From: Pseudoalteromonas galatheae
GTDB lineage: Bacteria; Pseudomonadota; Gammaproteobacteria; Enterobacterales; Alteromonadaceae
Reading direction: 5' to 3'
DNA length: 64,000 bases
Assembly: GCF_005886105.2 (NCBI RefSeq)
Contig: NZ_PNCO02000001.1
Coordinates: 1,671,001-1,735,000, forward strand
Below the pieces are notes generated by a model, which saw only the letters and a program-made list of their open reading frames with translations, did no database searches and was not told the DNA's origin. This document shows positions 52,113 to 64,000 of the stretch, in pieces. Made by a program: the position numbers and the translations under genes. The first letter of the stretch is position 1. Each line of letters opens with the position of its first letter.

Positions 52113-52348
52113 TCAATATATTAACTCCACCGCTTTGAACTAACAGATAATGACTAACCAAAAAAGTGACCTATTTTTCTTTAATGAGTTAAGTTCGAGA
52201 AGGAAGGTTTGATTACATCTTCCTATATTCTTTAACTGCTGCAGATATCATAAATTTTTAATTTATCAGTATGATGTGTTCTTTATGTAATATTAAATAT
52301 AGGGCTTAGCCCTATATTTGCTTCATAGATAGATTATTAAAGATAAAA
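52113..52348. other. Intergenic, nothing recognised
   Basis: 236 AT-rich bases between two convergent genes. No hairpin with a clear T-run was found. Confidence 0.4.
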
Positions 52349-52783
52349 CTAGCTATCAAAGCCATTTAGCATCTTGTCACAAACCACAGGAGTTGGCCTA
52401 TGATTGTCATCCACGGCAACAAAGGTAAAACTGCCTGTAATTGCTAAGTGTTTATCATCTTTGTGCATTCTTTCGAGGTAAATTTCAACATCAACCTTTA
52501 AGCTAGTATTACCAACATGCACCACTTTCGATACTAATTCCGCAAAAGTACCTGCCGGAATTGCCTCTTTGAAATCAACTCGGTCTGAAGAGATCGTTAC
52601 CAAGGGTTTGCGACAAAAACGCGTTGCAGCAATAAAGGCAACTTCGTCCATCCAAGCCAGAGCGTCACCACCAAATAAGGTGTTGTGATGGTTAGTACGG
52701 CCCGGGAATACAGTCTTTGTTACGTGTGTGATTGAGCTTTTAATGCGTTGCTCAACGATGGCTTGTCTTTGTTCATCTGTCAT
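52349..52783 (-). CDS. Acyl-CoA thioesterase, hotdog fold (YciA/BFIT-like)
   Basis: 144 residues. TVFPGRTNHHNTLFGGDALAWMDEVAFIAA is the typical N-terminal hotdog region, with the Asp/Asn-Gly active region NTLFGGD (quoted motif 50 residues in). It would hydrolyse acyl-CoA thioesters. Its start overlaps the M23 peptidase stop (4 bp), so it is the last gene of a three-gene operon. Confidence 0.8.
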   Translation of the reverse strand: MTDEQRQAIVEQRIKSSITHVTKTVFPGRTNHHNTLFGGDALAWMDEVAFIAATRFCRKPLVTISSDRVDFKEAIPAGTFAELVSKVVHVGNTSLKVDVEIYLERMHKDDKHLAITGSFTFVAVDDNHRPTPVVCDKMLNGFDS

Positions 52784-53604
52784 TTTTGTACTGCTTTATC
52801 CGCTAGTGTATCATTCATAAGTAGAGCTGGGTCGAGTCGCTCCCCGAACCAATTAAAGCGCCAATCCAAATGCGGGCCTGTTACCCTACCCGTTGCGCCA
52901 ATTTCTGCGATTTTATCGCCTGTTTTTACTGTATCACCAACTTCAACGCCCAGTTTACTCAGGTGGATATACGTAGAAGTAATTCCATGACCGTGGTCAA
53001 TAATCAAAGTGCCGCCACTGTAGTAAAGATCTGGATTTGCAAACACCACTTTACCCGATACCGGCGCTAAGACTGGTTCACCGGTTTTATTTGCGATATC
53101 CAAACCAAAGTGTGGGCGTCTTGGCTCACCATTAAAATATCTTTGACTACCATAAACGCCTGAAATACGGCCCTTCGCAGGTCTAAAAACAGGGTCTTTA
53201 AAGAATAATAAATCCGAATTACCTTGCCTTGCTTTTGATACGGCTTGTGCTTCTTCACGTATGCGCTTTAGCACCGACTCTGGTGGCGAAACATACTTCT
53301 TAGCAACACCTGTGATCTTGTCTATATCGTAATCTCGTTTCGTGATCACTATCGCTTGGCGATGCTTTTGGCCATCATCAGATTGCCAACTCAAAGTATG
53401 GTTAAGTTCTGCGTCACGGCCAAAACCAAACACAAAATAGCCATCTTTAGAGCGCTTTAATTTGGTCTCGTTTAGTTTTATCTCAGTTGCATTTTCAAGC
53501 TTGCCGACGACTAAGCCACCTTGTGTAAGGTTACCTTTTAATTCAAGCGCCTCAGCAAATAATGTAGTGCTCGCAAGCAATATGACAATTGCACGTTTAA
53601 GCAT
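52780..53604 (-). CDS. M23-family (LytM-type) peptidoglycan endopeptidase
   Basis: 274 residues from ATG 53604 with a signal peptide (MLKRAIVILLASTTLFAEA). The LytM domain has HFGLDIANK (His and Asp zinc ligands) and IDHGHGITSTYIHLS (HxH), the complete active set. It may cut peptide cross-links in the cell wall. An upstream extension to 53625 overlaps the QueD-like gene more than needed. Confidence 0.87.
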   Translation of the reverse strand: MLKRAIVILLASTTLFAEALELKGNLTQGGLVVGKLENATEIKLNETKLKRSKDGYFVFGFGRDAELNHTLSWQSDDGQKHRQAIVITKRDYDIDKITGVAKKYVSPPESVLKRIREEAQAVSKARQGNSDLLFFKDPVFRPAKGRISGVYGSQRYFNGEPRRPHFGLDIANKTGEPVLAPVSGKVVFANPDLYYSGGTLIIDHGHGITSTYIHLSKLGVEVGDTVKTGDKIAEIGATGRVTGPHLDWRFNWFGERLDPALLMNDTLADKAVQK

Positions 53605-54451
53605 ACGCAATCGCTCCTTTTCCAACCCCTTCGTACGCCCTTACTTCAACCTTATCATGTGGGTTTTGCAGCTTTATTTGGCCAGCAAGATACTCCGCAA
53701 TACATTCAACTGTTGTATCACAAGGTAATATATCGCAACGTGATTTGCTGACCGCCAACTCAAAATATCCCTGCGACGAGGTATACGCGAACGCATAATC
53801 TTTATCTTGAGCGGTTACATACTTAAGCAAACTAGGATCAATTAAATCTTCTTCACTACCAAGATAAATATCTTGCCATTTATCCGCCCATTGTTTTTGT
53901 AATCTAGGCATGCTGATATCATTTAGCTTCACACCAATCAATGAGCGGTGACCATGAATAATACGTTGACAGTTACCATCGTGTTTCTTTAAGCCATGGC
54001 TATAGTGATAATAGAAGCCTGTAGCGGCCTCTGGGCGCAGTGTTATATCTAAATCTTTCACGTTTTCAGGCATATGCGGCATAATAACAGACTTAAGGTA
54101 AGCGATTGCATTGGCTTCATTGATTTCATCCCCTTCCACTACACAGACCGCTTCTTCCGGTGCATTCATGGCTAAGTGATTTCCATCAAATTGCATATCA
54201 AATCCAAATCGGCCTTCACTGTGCTTTGCATTACACACAAGCCCGCTGGGTACCGCTAATTTATGGTCCAGCTTTTCATCAATAATACGTTTGATTTGCT
54301 TTTTAACTTTTGCAAAGTCTAACACCATAGACTCTTCGTTTAGCTCACCATGCAACATAATATCGGTGATCCAACTTTCACCTACCGCACCACGACGTGG
54401 GCAAAGGTACGAAAAATCAATTACGGTCAAAGAGTCAACAAAAAGGAGCAT
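53597..54451 (-). CDS. 6-carboxytetrahydropterin synthase-like protein, two-domain
   Basis: 284 residues, about twice a normal QueD (120-140). FSYLCPRRGAVGESW begins the first T-fold-like half; HYSHGLKKHDGNCQRIIHGHRS in the second half carries the QueD zinc-His and Cys residues (SHGL, CQRIIHGH). It probably belongs to the 6-pyruvoyl-tetrahydropterin synthase family, acting in queuosine or another pterin path. Overlaps the M23 gene by 8 bp; divergent from fabA. Confidence 0.7.
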   Translation of the reverse strand: MLLFVDSLTVIDFSYLCPRRGAVGESWITDIMLHGELNEESMVLDFAKVKKQIKRIIDEKLDHKLAVPSGLVCNAKHSEGRFGFDMQFDGNHLAMNAPEEAVCVVEGDEINEANAIAYLKSVIMPHMPENVKDLDITLRPEAATGFYYHYSHGLKKHDGNCQRIIHGHRSLIGVKLNDISMPRLQKQWADKWQDIYLGSEEDLIDPSLLKYVTAQDKDYAFAYTSSQGYFELAVSKSRCDILPCDTTVECIAEYLAGQIKLQNPHDKVEVRAYEGVGKGAIAYA

Positions 54452-54636
54452 AGATCACCTAAAATAGCCTGCTAAAAAATCATCCCAGATTATAATGATT
54501 TTCACATTATAAATCGCCCCTAATTGGAACTGATTTGCATTTAATCTCTTCAATTTTTTGAAATTTAATCAAATAGACATATCTTTAGCTCAAAATTTAC
54601 AAGTCTCCGTACGCTTTTTAACTGTTCGGAGTTGTT

Positions 54637-54656
54637 TAGCGTACATCTGTACGCTA
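54637..54656. promoter_or_regulatory. FabR-like operator upstream of fabA
   Basis: tagcgtacatctgtacgcta consists of perfect 9-base arms around TC. It resembles the AGCGTACA-type site bound by FabR in front of fabA/fabB. A related half (CGTACGCT) is at 54608-54615. It lies 36 bp before the fabA start. Confidence 0.7.
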
Positions 54657-54691
54657 AAGTAGCGTCAATTTGCAAGCTAAGAAGAAGATTT

Positions 54692-55207
54692 ATGGAACCG
54701 AAGAACAGCTATACAAAAGAAGAACTTATTTTATGTGGTCGCGGAGAAATGTTTGGTGAAGGCAACTGCCGCCTACCTAGCGACAACATGTTAATGATGG
54801 ATCGCATCGTTCAAATTAATGATGACGGTGGTGAGCATGGTAAAGGTCAAATTATTGCTGAACTCGACATCAATCCTGATCTGTGGTTCTTCGATTGCCA
54901 CTTTAAAGGTGATCCAGTAATGCCTGGTTGTTTAGGTCTGGATGCAATGTGGCAATTAGTTGGCTTCTTCCTTGGCTGGTCTGGTGGTCCTGGTCTTGGC
55001 CGTGCACTCGGTGTGGGCGAAGTAAAGTTTACGGGTCAAATCTTACCAACTGCTAAAAAAGTGACTTATCGCATTGAAATGAAGCGCGTTATCAAACGTA
55101 AGCTATTTATGGGTCTAGCAGATGGTATCGTCGAAGTTGATGGTCGTGTGATCTATGAAGCAAAAGATTTGAAAGTAGGTCTTTTCCAAGATACCAGCGC
55201 ATTTTAA
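54692..55207 (+). CDS. fabA: 3-hydroxydecanoyl-ACP dehydratase/isomerase
   Basis: 171 residues, exactly the family length. It dehydrates 3-hydroxydecanoyl-ACP and isomerises the product to cis-3-decenoyl-ACP, starting unsaturated fatty acid synthesis. The catalytic His is in [17 protein letters not shown], with the Asp in LDAMWQL. ATG 54692 fits the family; AAGAAG is the weak ribosome site. FabR-like control is suggested by the operator upstream. Confidence 0.96.
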   Translation: MEPKNSYTKEELILCGRGEMFGEGNCRLPSDNMLMMDRIVQINDDGGEHGKGQIIAELDINPDLWFFDCHFKGDPVMPGCLGLDAMWQLVGFFLGWSGGPGLGRALGVGEVKFTGQILPTAKKVTYRIEMKRVIKRKLFMGLADGIVEVDGRVIYEAKDLKVGLFQDTSAF

Positions 55208-55246
55208 CTTTTTAGCTATTATCGTTTAATAGCTTTAAAAACACAC

Positions 55247-55266
55247 AAAGCCCCATTTGGGGCTTT
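55247..55266. terminator. Bidirectional hairpin between fabA and rmf
   Basis: aaagcccc pairs perfectly with ggggcttt around attt. It lies between the two convergent genes and can serve both. Confidence 0.7.
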
Positions 55267-55285
55267 GCTCTCCTAAAATTCGGTA

Positions 55286-55456
55286 TCAGGTTTTAAAGAT
55301 GTTGCGATTATCCATCGCTTCTCGCCATCCGCCTAACCATTCTGATCTGTGTTCTACTTGTTGATAGGGACAATTTTCTTTCGACCGACCGGCTAATCCT
55401 GCCTTAAATCCTTGTGAATGTGCTCTTTCTAAACGGTCTCTTTTCTGTCTCTTCAT
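55286..55456 (-). CDS. rmf: Ribosome modulation factor
   Basis: 56 residues. MKRQKRDRLERAHSQGFKAG, GRSKENCPYQ and WLGGWREAMD match RMF closely. RMF pairs 70S ribosomes into inactive 100S dimers in stationary phase. The start at 55456 has GAGG upstream; the open frame to 55537 is not conserved. It sits next to fabA, as in Escherichia. Confidence 0.95.
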   Translation of the reverse strand: MKRQKRDRLERAHSQGFKAGLAGRSKENCPYQQVEHRSEWLGGWREAMDNRNIFKT

Positions 55457-55865
55457 AGGTAATATCCTCACCTTTTTCTCGTTCAGCATTAGCGTTTCTA
55501 ATACTGCGTAGTTCAAACTTAAGCGAACGTCACTCAAAACGAAGATAGTGACTTACGATGTAATGACAATTCGTACTAACAATTTAAATTAAAGATTTTA
55601 TTGAGAAAAGTTAAACACGAGCGACATCGTATATTATACAGATGCGCTACTTACCGATGAGATTTGGCCAAACCCATACCTTCAATAAATCACATCTCAG
55701 CGAGTCATGCAACGATCAGAAATGTAATTCTTGTACAGCTGAGCACAAAAAGCATAATTATTTTACTTTTATATAGATATCTAGATATTCAAGACTTAAA
55801 TTATTGGTTGATGATCTTGTTTTTCTATATTTCTCTGTAAAAAAACATTCATAATATAGTAATAA
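55457..55865. other. Intergenic between rmf and serS
   Basis: About 400 AT-rich bases that must hold the rmf promoter (leader with GAGG near 55465 in the minus direction). I see no gene, clear operator or RNA structure. Confidence 0.4.
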
Positions 55866-55893
55866 AAAGAGGCTGGACGAATCCAACCTCTTT
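55866..55893 (-). terminator. Terminator of the serS operon
   Basis: In the minus direction a 12-bp stem with one mismatch and a TTCG tetraloop is followed by TTTTTATT. It lies 51 bp past the serS stop. Confidence 0.85.
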
Positions 55894-55944
55894 TCAATAA
55901 CTTGAGTTTTTAAATCGAGCAAAGCTCAATTAAGCAGTACTATC

Positions 55945-57628
<1,684 letters not shown>

Positions 57629-57630
57629 CG

Positions 57631-58971
57631 CTACTTGTACCTCTTGGTGCTACTTTGTGCATTTTGCGCCTGTAGATAGTTAAGCTTGTCAGCTATTTGT
57701 TTCTCAAGTCCCCTGTCTGTCGGATGATAATATTGTCGCTCTTGAATGGCTTCTGGAAAGTAATTTTCTCCAGCTGCAAACGCGCCGGGTTCATTATGTG
57801 CATAACGGTATTCTTCGCCAAAACCCAGCTCTTTCATTAGTTTTGTCGGTGCATTTCTGAGATGTTCAGGTACGGGGTAATTCGGATCACTTGCAGCATC
57901 GCGTTTAGCTTGATTGAACGCCATGTAGACCGCATTACTTTTCGGCGCACTTGCAAGATAAAGCGTTGCCTGTGCTATCGCACGCTCTCCTTCGCTTGGC
58001 CCAACACGATGAAATATATCCCAAGCATTTAACGCAACTTGCATCGCTCTTGGGTCTGCATTGCCGATATCTTCGGTGGCGATCGCCAGTAATCGCCGTG
58101 CAACATAGAGCGGATCGCCTCCGCCTGCTAATATTTTGCAATACCAATAAAGTGCTGCATCTGGTGCGCTGCCGCGAACTGACTTATGAAACGCTGAGAT
58201 TAGATCGTAGTATAAGTCGCCCTTATTGTCATAACTTGATAATTGGCTGGGCAACACTTGTTTTAGTACAAGTTCATTCACCAAATGAGTGTTTGAGTTT
58301 GGCTCAAAACTTAAGTCAACCGCCTGTTCTAGTAGATTAAGCGCCTTTCTCGCATCTCCCGAAGCGGCTTTGGCGATAAGTTCAAGTGCGCTGTCATCAA
58401 TGTTGATGGTTAATTTCGACAGTTGTTCATCACGTGACAACGCGTCTTTAAGTACTTGACCTAATTCATCCTCTACAAGTGATTGCAGAGTATAAACACG
58501 CGCGCGAGACAAGATCGCATTATTTAGTGCAAAAGATGGGTTTTCAGTGGTCGCGCCAATAAAAATAAAGGTGCCATCTTCAATATGAGGTAAAAAACCG
58601 TCTTGCTGGGATTTATTAAAGCGATGTACTTCATCAACAAATAACAGCGTACGTCTACCAAACTGAGCTAATCGATTTTTAGCATCGACGACTGCTTCAC
58701 GAACCTCTTTAATTCCCGCGCTAACAGCGGAAAGCTTAATAAGCTCTGCATCCGCATAGTTGGCAATGATCTCAGCAAGGGTGGTTTTACCCACTCCGGG
58801 TGGCCCCCAAAGGATTAGGCTATGACAGCGTCCAGATTCAATTGCACGATAAAGTACAGAACCCTTAGACAAAATATGGCTCTGCCCAACATAATGCTCT
58901 AACGAGGTTGGCCGCATTCTTGCGGCCAACGGTCGTACATCTGGTGTGAAATCAAACCCTAAACTAGTCAC
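57631..58971 (-). CDS. rarA: Replication-associated recombination ATPase RarA
   Basis: 446 residues, AAA+ clamp-loader-like. [15 protein letters not shown], Walker [13 protein letters not shown], Walker [17 protein letters not shown] and [12 protein letters not shown] are present. It acts at stalled forks. Its start overlaps lolA by 8 bp. Confidence 0.95.
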   Translation of the reverse strand: MTSLGFDFTPDVRPLAARMRPTSLEHYVGQSHILSKGSVLYRAIESGRCHSLILWGPPGVGKTTLAEIIANYADAELIKLSAVSAGIKEVREAVVDAKNRLAQFGRRTLLFVDEVHRFNKSQQDGFLPHIEDGTFIFIGATTENPSFALNNAILSRARVYTLQSLVEDELGQVLKDALSRDEQLSKLTINIDDSALELIAKAASGDARKALNLLEQAVDLSFEPNSNTHLVNELVLKQVLPSQLSSYDNKGDLYYDLISAFHKSVRGSAPDAALYWYCKILAGGGDPLYVARRLLAIATEDIGNADPRAMQVALNAWDIFHRVGPSEGERAIAQATLYLASAPKSNAVYMAFNQAKRDAASDPNYPVPEHLRNAPTKLMKELGFGEEYRYAHNEPGAFAAGENYFPEAIQERQYYHPTDRGLEKQIADKLNYLQAQNAQSSTKRYK

Positions 58972-59602
58972 TGCCTCTTTGGTCGTCTACGACCACTCCT
59001 TGTGGAATTGTAAACTCAAACAAACTCTCTTTTACTGGCGCATTGACTTTGCTTTCCTTAAAGCTAAAAGTAGATACTTGACCTGAAATATCATTCACTT
59101 TCAATAGCGCTAAGCCGTCGTTTTTATCATCAAAACGCAGTGTTAATTGCTCTACCTGCGAGTCTACTTTGTTTTTTGGCGTGATCAGATATTCTTGACC
59201 ATTAAGTGCTACATTGTACTTCAACCATTGACTGTCCTCTTGGGTCGTAAGTAGCACAAATGGCGTAGTATCAATAAGTTTAGTCGTATCTAGGATGGTC
59301 ACTTGCTCAGCAAACGTATCGTAGTAATAGGTTGTTGCTCCGCTTGATACAAATAAAGTGTCATCCGGCATCTCTTGTTGCCAGCGGATTTTTAATGGCT
59401 GCGCTAAGGTTATCGCCCCTTCACCGGTTTGCAACTCATTGCCATCTTGATCTTTAACGATTTGCTCAAACTTACCTTGAAAACTGGTTAATTCAGCCAG
59501 TCTTCCTTTTAGACTTTGCATCGCAGCCTCATCAGCCCACACAGGCTGAATAAAAAGGTTTGATAGTACCGTTAGCAATGCAATTTGCTTAAATTTTTTC
59601 AT
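58964..59602 (-). CDS. lolA: Outer-membrane lipoprotein carrier protein
   Basis: 212 residues with a signal peptide ending in VWA. The LolA fold is indicated by [36 protein letters not shown] and LDTTPFVLL. It carries lipoproteins from LolCDE to LolB across the periplasm. Overlaps ftsK by 1 bp. Confidence 0.93.
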   Translation of the reverse strand: MKKFKQIALLTVLSNLFIQPVWADEAAMQSLKGRLAELTSFQGKFEQIVKDQDGNELQTGEGAITLAQPLKIRWQQEMPDDTLFVSSGATTYYYDTFAEQVTILDTTKLIDTTPFVLLTTQEDSQWLKYNVALNGQEYLITPKNKVDSQVEQLTLRFDDKNDGLALLKVNDISGQVSTFSFKESKVNAPVKESLFEFTIPQGVVVDDQRGSD

Positions 59603-62211
59603 TAATTGGCTCCACCTTTTACCAATACATCTCGTGCACCATTGTGACCAGGAGCGCTTACCACTCCCGACATTTCCATTTGCTCAACTAATCGAGCGGC
59701 ACGGTTATAACCAACTCTTAACTTACGTTGTACACTCGAAACAGACACTTTGCCTGTTTCAATAACAAACCCAACGGCTTCATCATAAAGTGGGTCAGAC
59801 TCTTCATCCCCACCTTCCGGTGCTTCGCCTGGTAGTAAAATATCCTCAGTTGCTTCACCGCATAGAATTTCTTCTACGTAGTTTGGTTTACCTCTTGCTT
59901 TCCAGTCACTCACTACCGCATGCACTTCATGATCGTCAACAAACGCGCCATGTACACGAACCGGAACACTCGTTCCTGGCGGCAGATAGAGCATGTCACC
60001 CATACCCAACAGGTTTTCTGCGCCTTGTTGGTCTAGGATTGTACGTGAATCAATCTTACTTGATACTTGGAACGCCATTCGCGTTGGTATATTCGCTTTG
60101 ATCAAACCCGTAATGACATCCACTGATGGGCGCTGTGTTGCCAGCACTAAATGTATGCCTGCCGCTCGTGCTTTTTGTGCAATACGTGCAATTAACTCTT
60201 CTACTTTTTTACCAACAATCATCATCATGTCGGCAAATTCATCTATAACGACCACGATACTCGGTAATTTATCTAGCTCTTGTGGTTCATCCGCCATACC
60301 GTCTGTATCTTTAAAGAGTGGATCTAAAATTGGGTGACCCGCTTCTTTAGCGTCTTTAATCTTTTGATTGTAGCCTTTAAGGTTACGGACACCGAGTGCA
60401 GACATCAGCTTGTAACGGCGTTCCATTTCCCCCACACACCAACGTAGCGCGTTTGCTGCCTCTTTCATATCGGTAACCACTTCACACAATAAGTGCGGGA
60501 TACCTTCGTAGACTGAAAGTTCGAGCATTTTCGGATCTATCATGATCATTCGCACATCTTCTGGTGGCGACTTATATAACAAGCTTAAGATCATGACATT
60601 AACGCCCACTGACTTACCAGAGCCTGTTGTTCCAGCCACCAGCAGGTGCGGCATTTTGGCTAAATCAGCAACGACCGGCTGGCCTGCGATATCTTTACCA
60701 AGCACCATAGTCAAAGGAGATGGATTTTGTTCAAACTTAGGAGCATCTATCACTTCGGACAAACGTACGATTTCGCGGTGTTTGTTAGGCAACTCTAAAC
60801 CCACATACGTCTTGCCTGGGATAACCTCAACTACACGCACACTAACTGCAGATAATGAACGTGCCAAGTCCTTTGCTAAGCCGGTGATCTTGGCCACTTT
60901 AATGCCCGGCGCGAGATCTAACTCAAAACGCGTAACGACAGGGCCTGGATACACACCTACTACTTGAGCCTGAACATTGAAATCTAATAGCTTGGTTTCA
61001 ACTAACCGCGAGACCTGATCTAGCTCTTCTTGCGAAATTGGATTTTTAGCCTTGTCTGGCCTATCCAACAGATCTAATGAAGGCAATGGATCCGCAGGTG
61101 GTTGAGCTTCTAGAAGCGCTTCAAATTGCTCTTTAGCGCTTGGTGGAGGCTGATAACCATTGGCCGTCTTTTCAGGTGCTTTAGGCTTAAGAGGCCTTGC
61201 CGGAGAAACCACTTTGGTTTCATGCACTGGTGCTTCATCCAAGGCATTTAAAGCCGCGACAGTATCCAGTGGCTCATCTTCTATTGCAGAAAAGTTGATT
61301 TCTTGCTCTAGAATATCATCTAGCTCATCGAACACCGACGGCTCTTTCTTCTCTTGTAGATCAGAGTGCGGTGCAGACGAAGTTTGAGGTGTAGATTCAG
61401 TACTCGTTTTGCGGAACAATTTATCTTTTAATTTGCCTAGTCCACTGGGTTCTTCTTCAGCATCGAAATCTATATTAGTTTCTGTATCAGTTTGTTGCTG
61501 GAGAGCCTGCTCGAGATCATCTTTTCGCTCGGTAGCTGTTATTGGAGTCTCAGTTTCTAGTTTATCCGTGCTGATGCCAGCGGTCTCAGGTTTCTGTGAA
61601 ATTGGCTGCGTTTGCTCTATATTGCGCTCAGCTGTCAGTCTATCACGTAACCATCTACAGCCGGCAAGGACCTTTTCACCCAAATAATCTACGAATTCAA
61701 CCCAAGACACACCGGTAAGTAATGTCATTCCTGCAAAGAAAAAGCACAGTAACAGTATAGAGGTACCAGTAAAGTTAAAGGCAGGCATCATGGCCCCTGC
61801 AACAACATCGCCAACTACCCCACCAGATGAGAAATTATAGATATCATCAAAGTTGATACTGCTGATTGCACTTGCAGAGGTGATAAACAGTGTTGCGCCA
61901 ATAAGACGTAAGCCAAGTGTGGTGTAGTCTAATTGCAGTAGCTTATGCGGCTTTTTAAATAGTAAGTAACCAAGAAACTGCAGCGCCGCTGGGATCAAAA
62001 ACGCCAGCCAACCGAAACTCAGTAGCATAATGTCCGCCAGCCAAGCTCCGGCAGCACCAGTTATGTTGTTTACTTTTATGTACTCACCGGATTGAGTCCA
62101 AGCAGGATCGGCTGGGTCGAAACTTATCAACGCACACAACATAAATATTGCTGCAGCCGTGCTTACAATCAAACCTGTCTCTAAGAGGCGTTGCACACCA
62201 TTTAAGCGCAT
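59602..62211 (-). CDS. ftsK: DNA translocase FtsK
   Basis: 869 residues from ATG 62211 ([13 protein letters not shown]). Four TM helices in residues 1-180, an acidic Pro/Glu-rich linker about 200-380, RecA-like motor with Walker [14 protein letters not shown] and DEFADMMM, and the C-terminal gamma domain ([20 protein letters not shown]) that reads KOPS and activates XerCD at dif. The dif-like prophage ends at 29.2 and 39.6 kb make this relevant. First gene of ftsK-lolA-rarA-crcB-serS. Confidence 0.95.
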   Translation of the reverse strand: MRLNGVQRLLETGLIVSTAAAIFMLCALISFDPADPAWTQSGEYIKVNNITGAAGAWLADIMLLSFGWLAFLIPAALQFLGYLLFKKPHKLLQLDYTTLGLRLIGATLFITSASAISSINFDDIYNFSSGGVVGDVVAGAMMPAFNFTGTSILLLCFFFAGMTLLTGVSWVEFVDYLGEKVLAGCRWLRDRLTAERNIEQTQPISQKPETAGISTDKLETETPITATERKDDLEQALQQQTDTETNIDFDAEEEPSGLGKLKDKLFRKTSTESTPQTSSAPHSDLQEKKEPSVFDELDDILEQEINFSAIEDEPLDTVAALNALDEAPVHETKVVSPARPLKPKAPEKTANGYQPPPSAKEQFEALLEAQPPADPLPSLDLLDRPDKAKNPISQEELDQVSRLVETKLLDFNVQAQVVGVYPGPVVTRFELDLAPGIKVAKITGLAKDLARSLSAVSVRVVEVIPGKTYVGLELPNKHREIVRLSEVIDAPKFEQNPSPLTMVLGKDIAGQPVVADLAKMPHLLVAGTTGSGKSVGVNVMILSLLYKSPPEDVRMIMIDPKMLELSVYEGIPHLLCEVVTDMKEAANALRWCVGEMERRYKLMSALGVRNLKGYNQKIKDAKEAGHPILDPLFKDTDGMADEPQELDKLPSIVVVIDEFADMMMIVGKKVEELIARIAQKARAAGIHLVLATQRPSVDVITGLIKANIPTRMAFQVSSKIDSRTILDQQGAENLLGMGDMLYLPPGTSVPVRVHGAFVDDHEVHAVVSDWKARGKPNYVEEILCGEATEDILLPGEAPEGGDEESDPLYDEAVGFVIETGKVSVSSVQRKLRVGYNRAARLVEQMEMSGVVSAPGHNGARDVLVKGGAN

Positions 62212-62325
62212 TGTAATTAAACCTTTTTTCTGTTTCTTTTCCGGGCAATTAAAGCCCAAAACGTCAGCAAATTAGTGATTTGCGTTAGTATTGCTGTATA
62301 TACTTACACCTTACCAAGAAATACC

Positions 62326-62805
62326 TCAAGGTGCACAAGGTTTTATTACTTCTCCCTCTTCTCCTTTTACTTCTTCCATGACCACAAAAGTTCGACTTTC
62401 ACTGATGTTTGGCAGTTTAAGTAAAATTTCTCCTAACACTCCGCGATATTCGGACATATCGGTCACTCGTGTTTTCAATAAATAGTCGAAACTACCGGAC
62501 ACAAGATGACATTCAATAATTTCGTCATGCTGCTTTACTGCTTGATTAAATCTATCGAATACATCAGGCGAATTTTTATTCACTGTAACTTCAACAAACA
62601 CCAAAAGCCCCTGTCCAAGCTTAGCAGGATCGACTACGGCTTTATAACCGCGAATAAATCCTTCTCGCTCCAGCTTTTTAACGCGCTCTAAGCAAGGCGT
62701 CGCGCTTAATCCGATGCGTTTCGCTAATTCAACATTAGAAATTCTGCCATCTTTCTGAAGTTCTACTAAAATCTTTCTGTCGATCCTGTCTAGTTGTTGA
62801 TACAT
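62326..62805 (-). CDS. lrp: Leucine-responsive regulatory protein
   Basis: 159 residues, AsnC/Lrp family. HTH at residues 20-45 (SNVELAKRIGLSATPCLERV), then the RAM ligand domain. It starts the lrp-ftsK gene order also found in E. coli. Divergent from ald, which related Lrp proteins control. Confidence 0.93.
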   Translation of the reverse strand: MYQQLDRIDRKILVELQKDGRISNVELAKRIGLSATPCLERVKKLEREGFIRGYKAVVDPAKLGQGLLVFVEVTVNKNSPDVFDRFNQAVKQHDEIIECHLVSGSFDYLLKTRVTDMSEYRGVLGEILLKLPNISESRTFVVMEEVKGEEGEVIKPCAP

Positions 62806-62944
62806 AGTGTAGTTTTTTATCCTGAACGATTCGTTAATTTAGAGTATATCACTACACTTAGATATTAAAACAGTGAGACACACTGGCTATAGGTAAATAT
62901 AATAGTCAAAAATTTTACCCCGTTCTTATTTTGAGGCGAATATT
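62806..62944. promoter_or_regulatory. Divergent lrp/ald control region
   Basis: 139 bp between two divergent starts. AT-rich, as expected for Lrp binding. No single operator stands out by eye. Confidence 0.4.
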
Positions 62945-64000
62945 ATGATTATTGGTGTACCTAAAGAGATAAAAAACCACGAATACCGCGTTGGTATGGT
63001 TCCTGCGAGCGTTCGTGAACTAATCAATCACGGTCACGAAGTCGTTGTTGAGACAAATGCTGGTATTGGCATTGGTTTTACTGACGAAGATTATGTTCAA
63101 GTTGGTGCTAAAGTTTTAGACACGGCGGCAGACGTTTTTGCTACTGCTGATATGATTGTTAAAGTAAAAGAGCCTCAAGCTGTTGAGCGCGCGATGCTAC
63201 GTGAAGACCAAATTCTATTCACTTACCTTCACCTAGCACCAGACCTTCCACAAACAGAAGATCTTGTAAAAAGTGGTGCTATCTGTATCGCGTACGAAAC
63301 AGTAACTGATGCACGTGGTGGTCTTCCACTGCTAGCACCAATGTCAGAAGTTGCTGGTCGAATGTCAATTCAAGCTGGTGCTCAAGCGCTTGAAAAGTCA
63401 CGTGAAGGCCGTGGTATGCTGCTAGGTGGTGTGCCGGGCGTTGAACCAGCTAAAGTTGTTGTGATCGGCGGTGGTATGGTTGGCCGTAACGCAGCGCAAA
63501 TGGCTGTAGGTCTAGGCGCAGACGTAACTATTCTTGACCGTAGCATTGATGTGCTACGCTCTTTGAATGCACAGTTCGGTAGCCAAGCTAAAGTTATTTA
63601 CTCAACGGCTGATGCACTTGAAAAACACGTACTTGAAGCAGACCTTGTGATTGGTGGTGTACTAATTCCTGGTGCAGCAGCTCCTAAGCTTGTAACTGCA
63701 GAACACATCAAAGCGATGAAGCCTGGTGCTGCTATCGTTGACGTTGCAATCGACCAAGGTGGCTGTATCGCGACTTCTAAAGCGACTACGCACGCAGATC
63801 CAACATACATTGTTGACGACGTAGTTCACTACTGTGTAGCGAACATGCCAGGTGCTGTACCTCGTACTTCAACGTTTGCACTTAACAATGCAACGCTTCC
63901 GTACATCATCAAGCTTGCAAACCTAGGCTACAAACAAGCACTATTAAATGACAAACACTTCATGGACGGCTTAAACGTTCTGAAAGGTCAGATAACGTGT
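62945..64000 (+). CDS. ald: Alanine dehydrogenase (3' end outside the window)
   Basis: The first 352 codons of a protein that is about 372 residues in the family. It interconverts L-alanine and pyruvate with [20 protein letters not shown] at the N terminus, the Rossmann motif [13 protein letters not shown], and [14 protein letters not shown] are characteristic. AGGCG lies upstream of the ATG. Probably Lrp-controlled. Confidence 0.95.
   Translation, partial: MIIGVPKEIKNHEYRVGMVPASVRELINHGHEVVVETNAGIGIGFTDEDYVQVGAKVLDTAADVFATADMIVKVKEPQAVERAMLREDQILFTYLHLAPDLPQTEDLVKSGAICIAYETVTDARGGLPLLAPMSEVAGRMSIQAGAQALEKSREGRGMLLGGVPGVEPAKVVVIGGGMVGRNAAQMAVGLGADVTILDRSIDVLRSLNAQFGSQAKVIYSTADALEKHVLEADLVIGGVLIPGAAAPKLVTAEHIKAMKPGAAIVDVAIDQGGCIATSKATTHADPTYIVDDVVHYCVANMPGAVPRTSTFALNNATLPYIIKLANLGYKQALLNDKHFMDGLNVLKGQITC

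Noticed and set aside
60542..60967. 141-codon plus-strand frame inside ftsK
   Set aside because: Antisense shadow of the FtsK motor region.

Overview
The window looks like chromosomal DNA of a marine gammaproteobacterium of the Alteromonadales, most likely Pseudoalteromonas. The evidence is the lrp-ftsK-lolA-rarA-crcB-serS block, a rhombosortase-type rhomboid, many secreted peptidases, a KamA-type radical SAM enzyme, a RayT-type transposase of a kind common in this order, and a PM2-like (corticovirus-like) prophage. PM2 itself infects Pseudoalteromonas. Genus assignment is inference; no rRNA or tRNA gene was seen.

Layout. 1-4.7 kb is a scarred accessory region. It holds the 3' end of an IS66 transposase with a nonsense codon, a displaced 3' fragment of kamA, a REP-associated tyrosine transposase with short terminal repeats, and a run of small low-GC genes separated by attC-like sites (a relic integron cassette array without integrase). 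The fragment at about 305-1003 and the 3' part of the intact kamA at about 4697-5395 form a direct duplication of roughly 700 bp that brackets this island. 5-11.6 kb carries kamA and the biotin locus: bioA divergent from bioB-bioF-bioC-bioD, with a BirA-like operator between them. 11.6-29.2 kb is ordinary chromosome: a secreted Calx-beta-type protein, htpX, a TetR regulator with a tandem operator, purEK, an S9 peptidase lipoprotein, rrtA, ggt, maeA, a SIMPL protein, MAPEG, sulfotransferase, miaE and an S41 peptidase.

29.19-39.64 kb is a 10.45-kb prophage. It encodes a P2-like double-jelly-roll capsid protein, an FtsK/HerA-like packaging ATPase, a large candidate spike protein, a muralytic-like protein and a series of very small single-TM proteins with basic C termini, as expected for a tailless phage with an internal membrane. 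No integrase and no recognisable replication initiator are present. The element is bounded by an 18-bp direct repeat that reads as the XerD arm plus central region of a dif site. A 0.9-kb non-coding, hairpin-rich control region contains two 51-bp repeats whose hairpins covary, and a consensus DnaA box. This is the most interesting part of the window.

39.8-45.3 kb is a response regulator-MoxR-DUF58-transglutaminase operon followed by an Na+/H+ antiporter-family gene. 45.7-52.1 kb is a tightly overlapped signalling operon (REC-EAL, REC-HDOD, REC-unknown, GAF-PAS-GAF-GGDEF) that probably makes, breaks and senses cyclic di-GMP. 52.3-64 kb returns to core genes: thioesterase, M23 peptidase, a QueD-like protein, fabA with a FabR-like operator, rmf, serS, crcB, rarA, lolA, ftsK, lrp and the start of ald.
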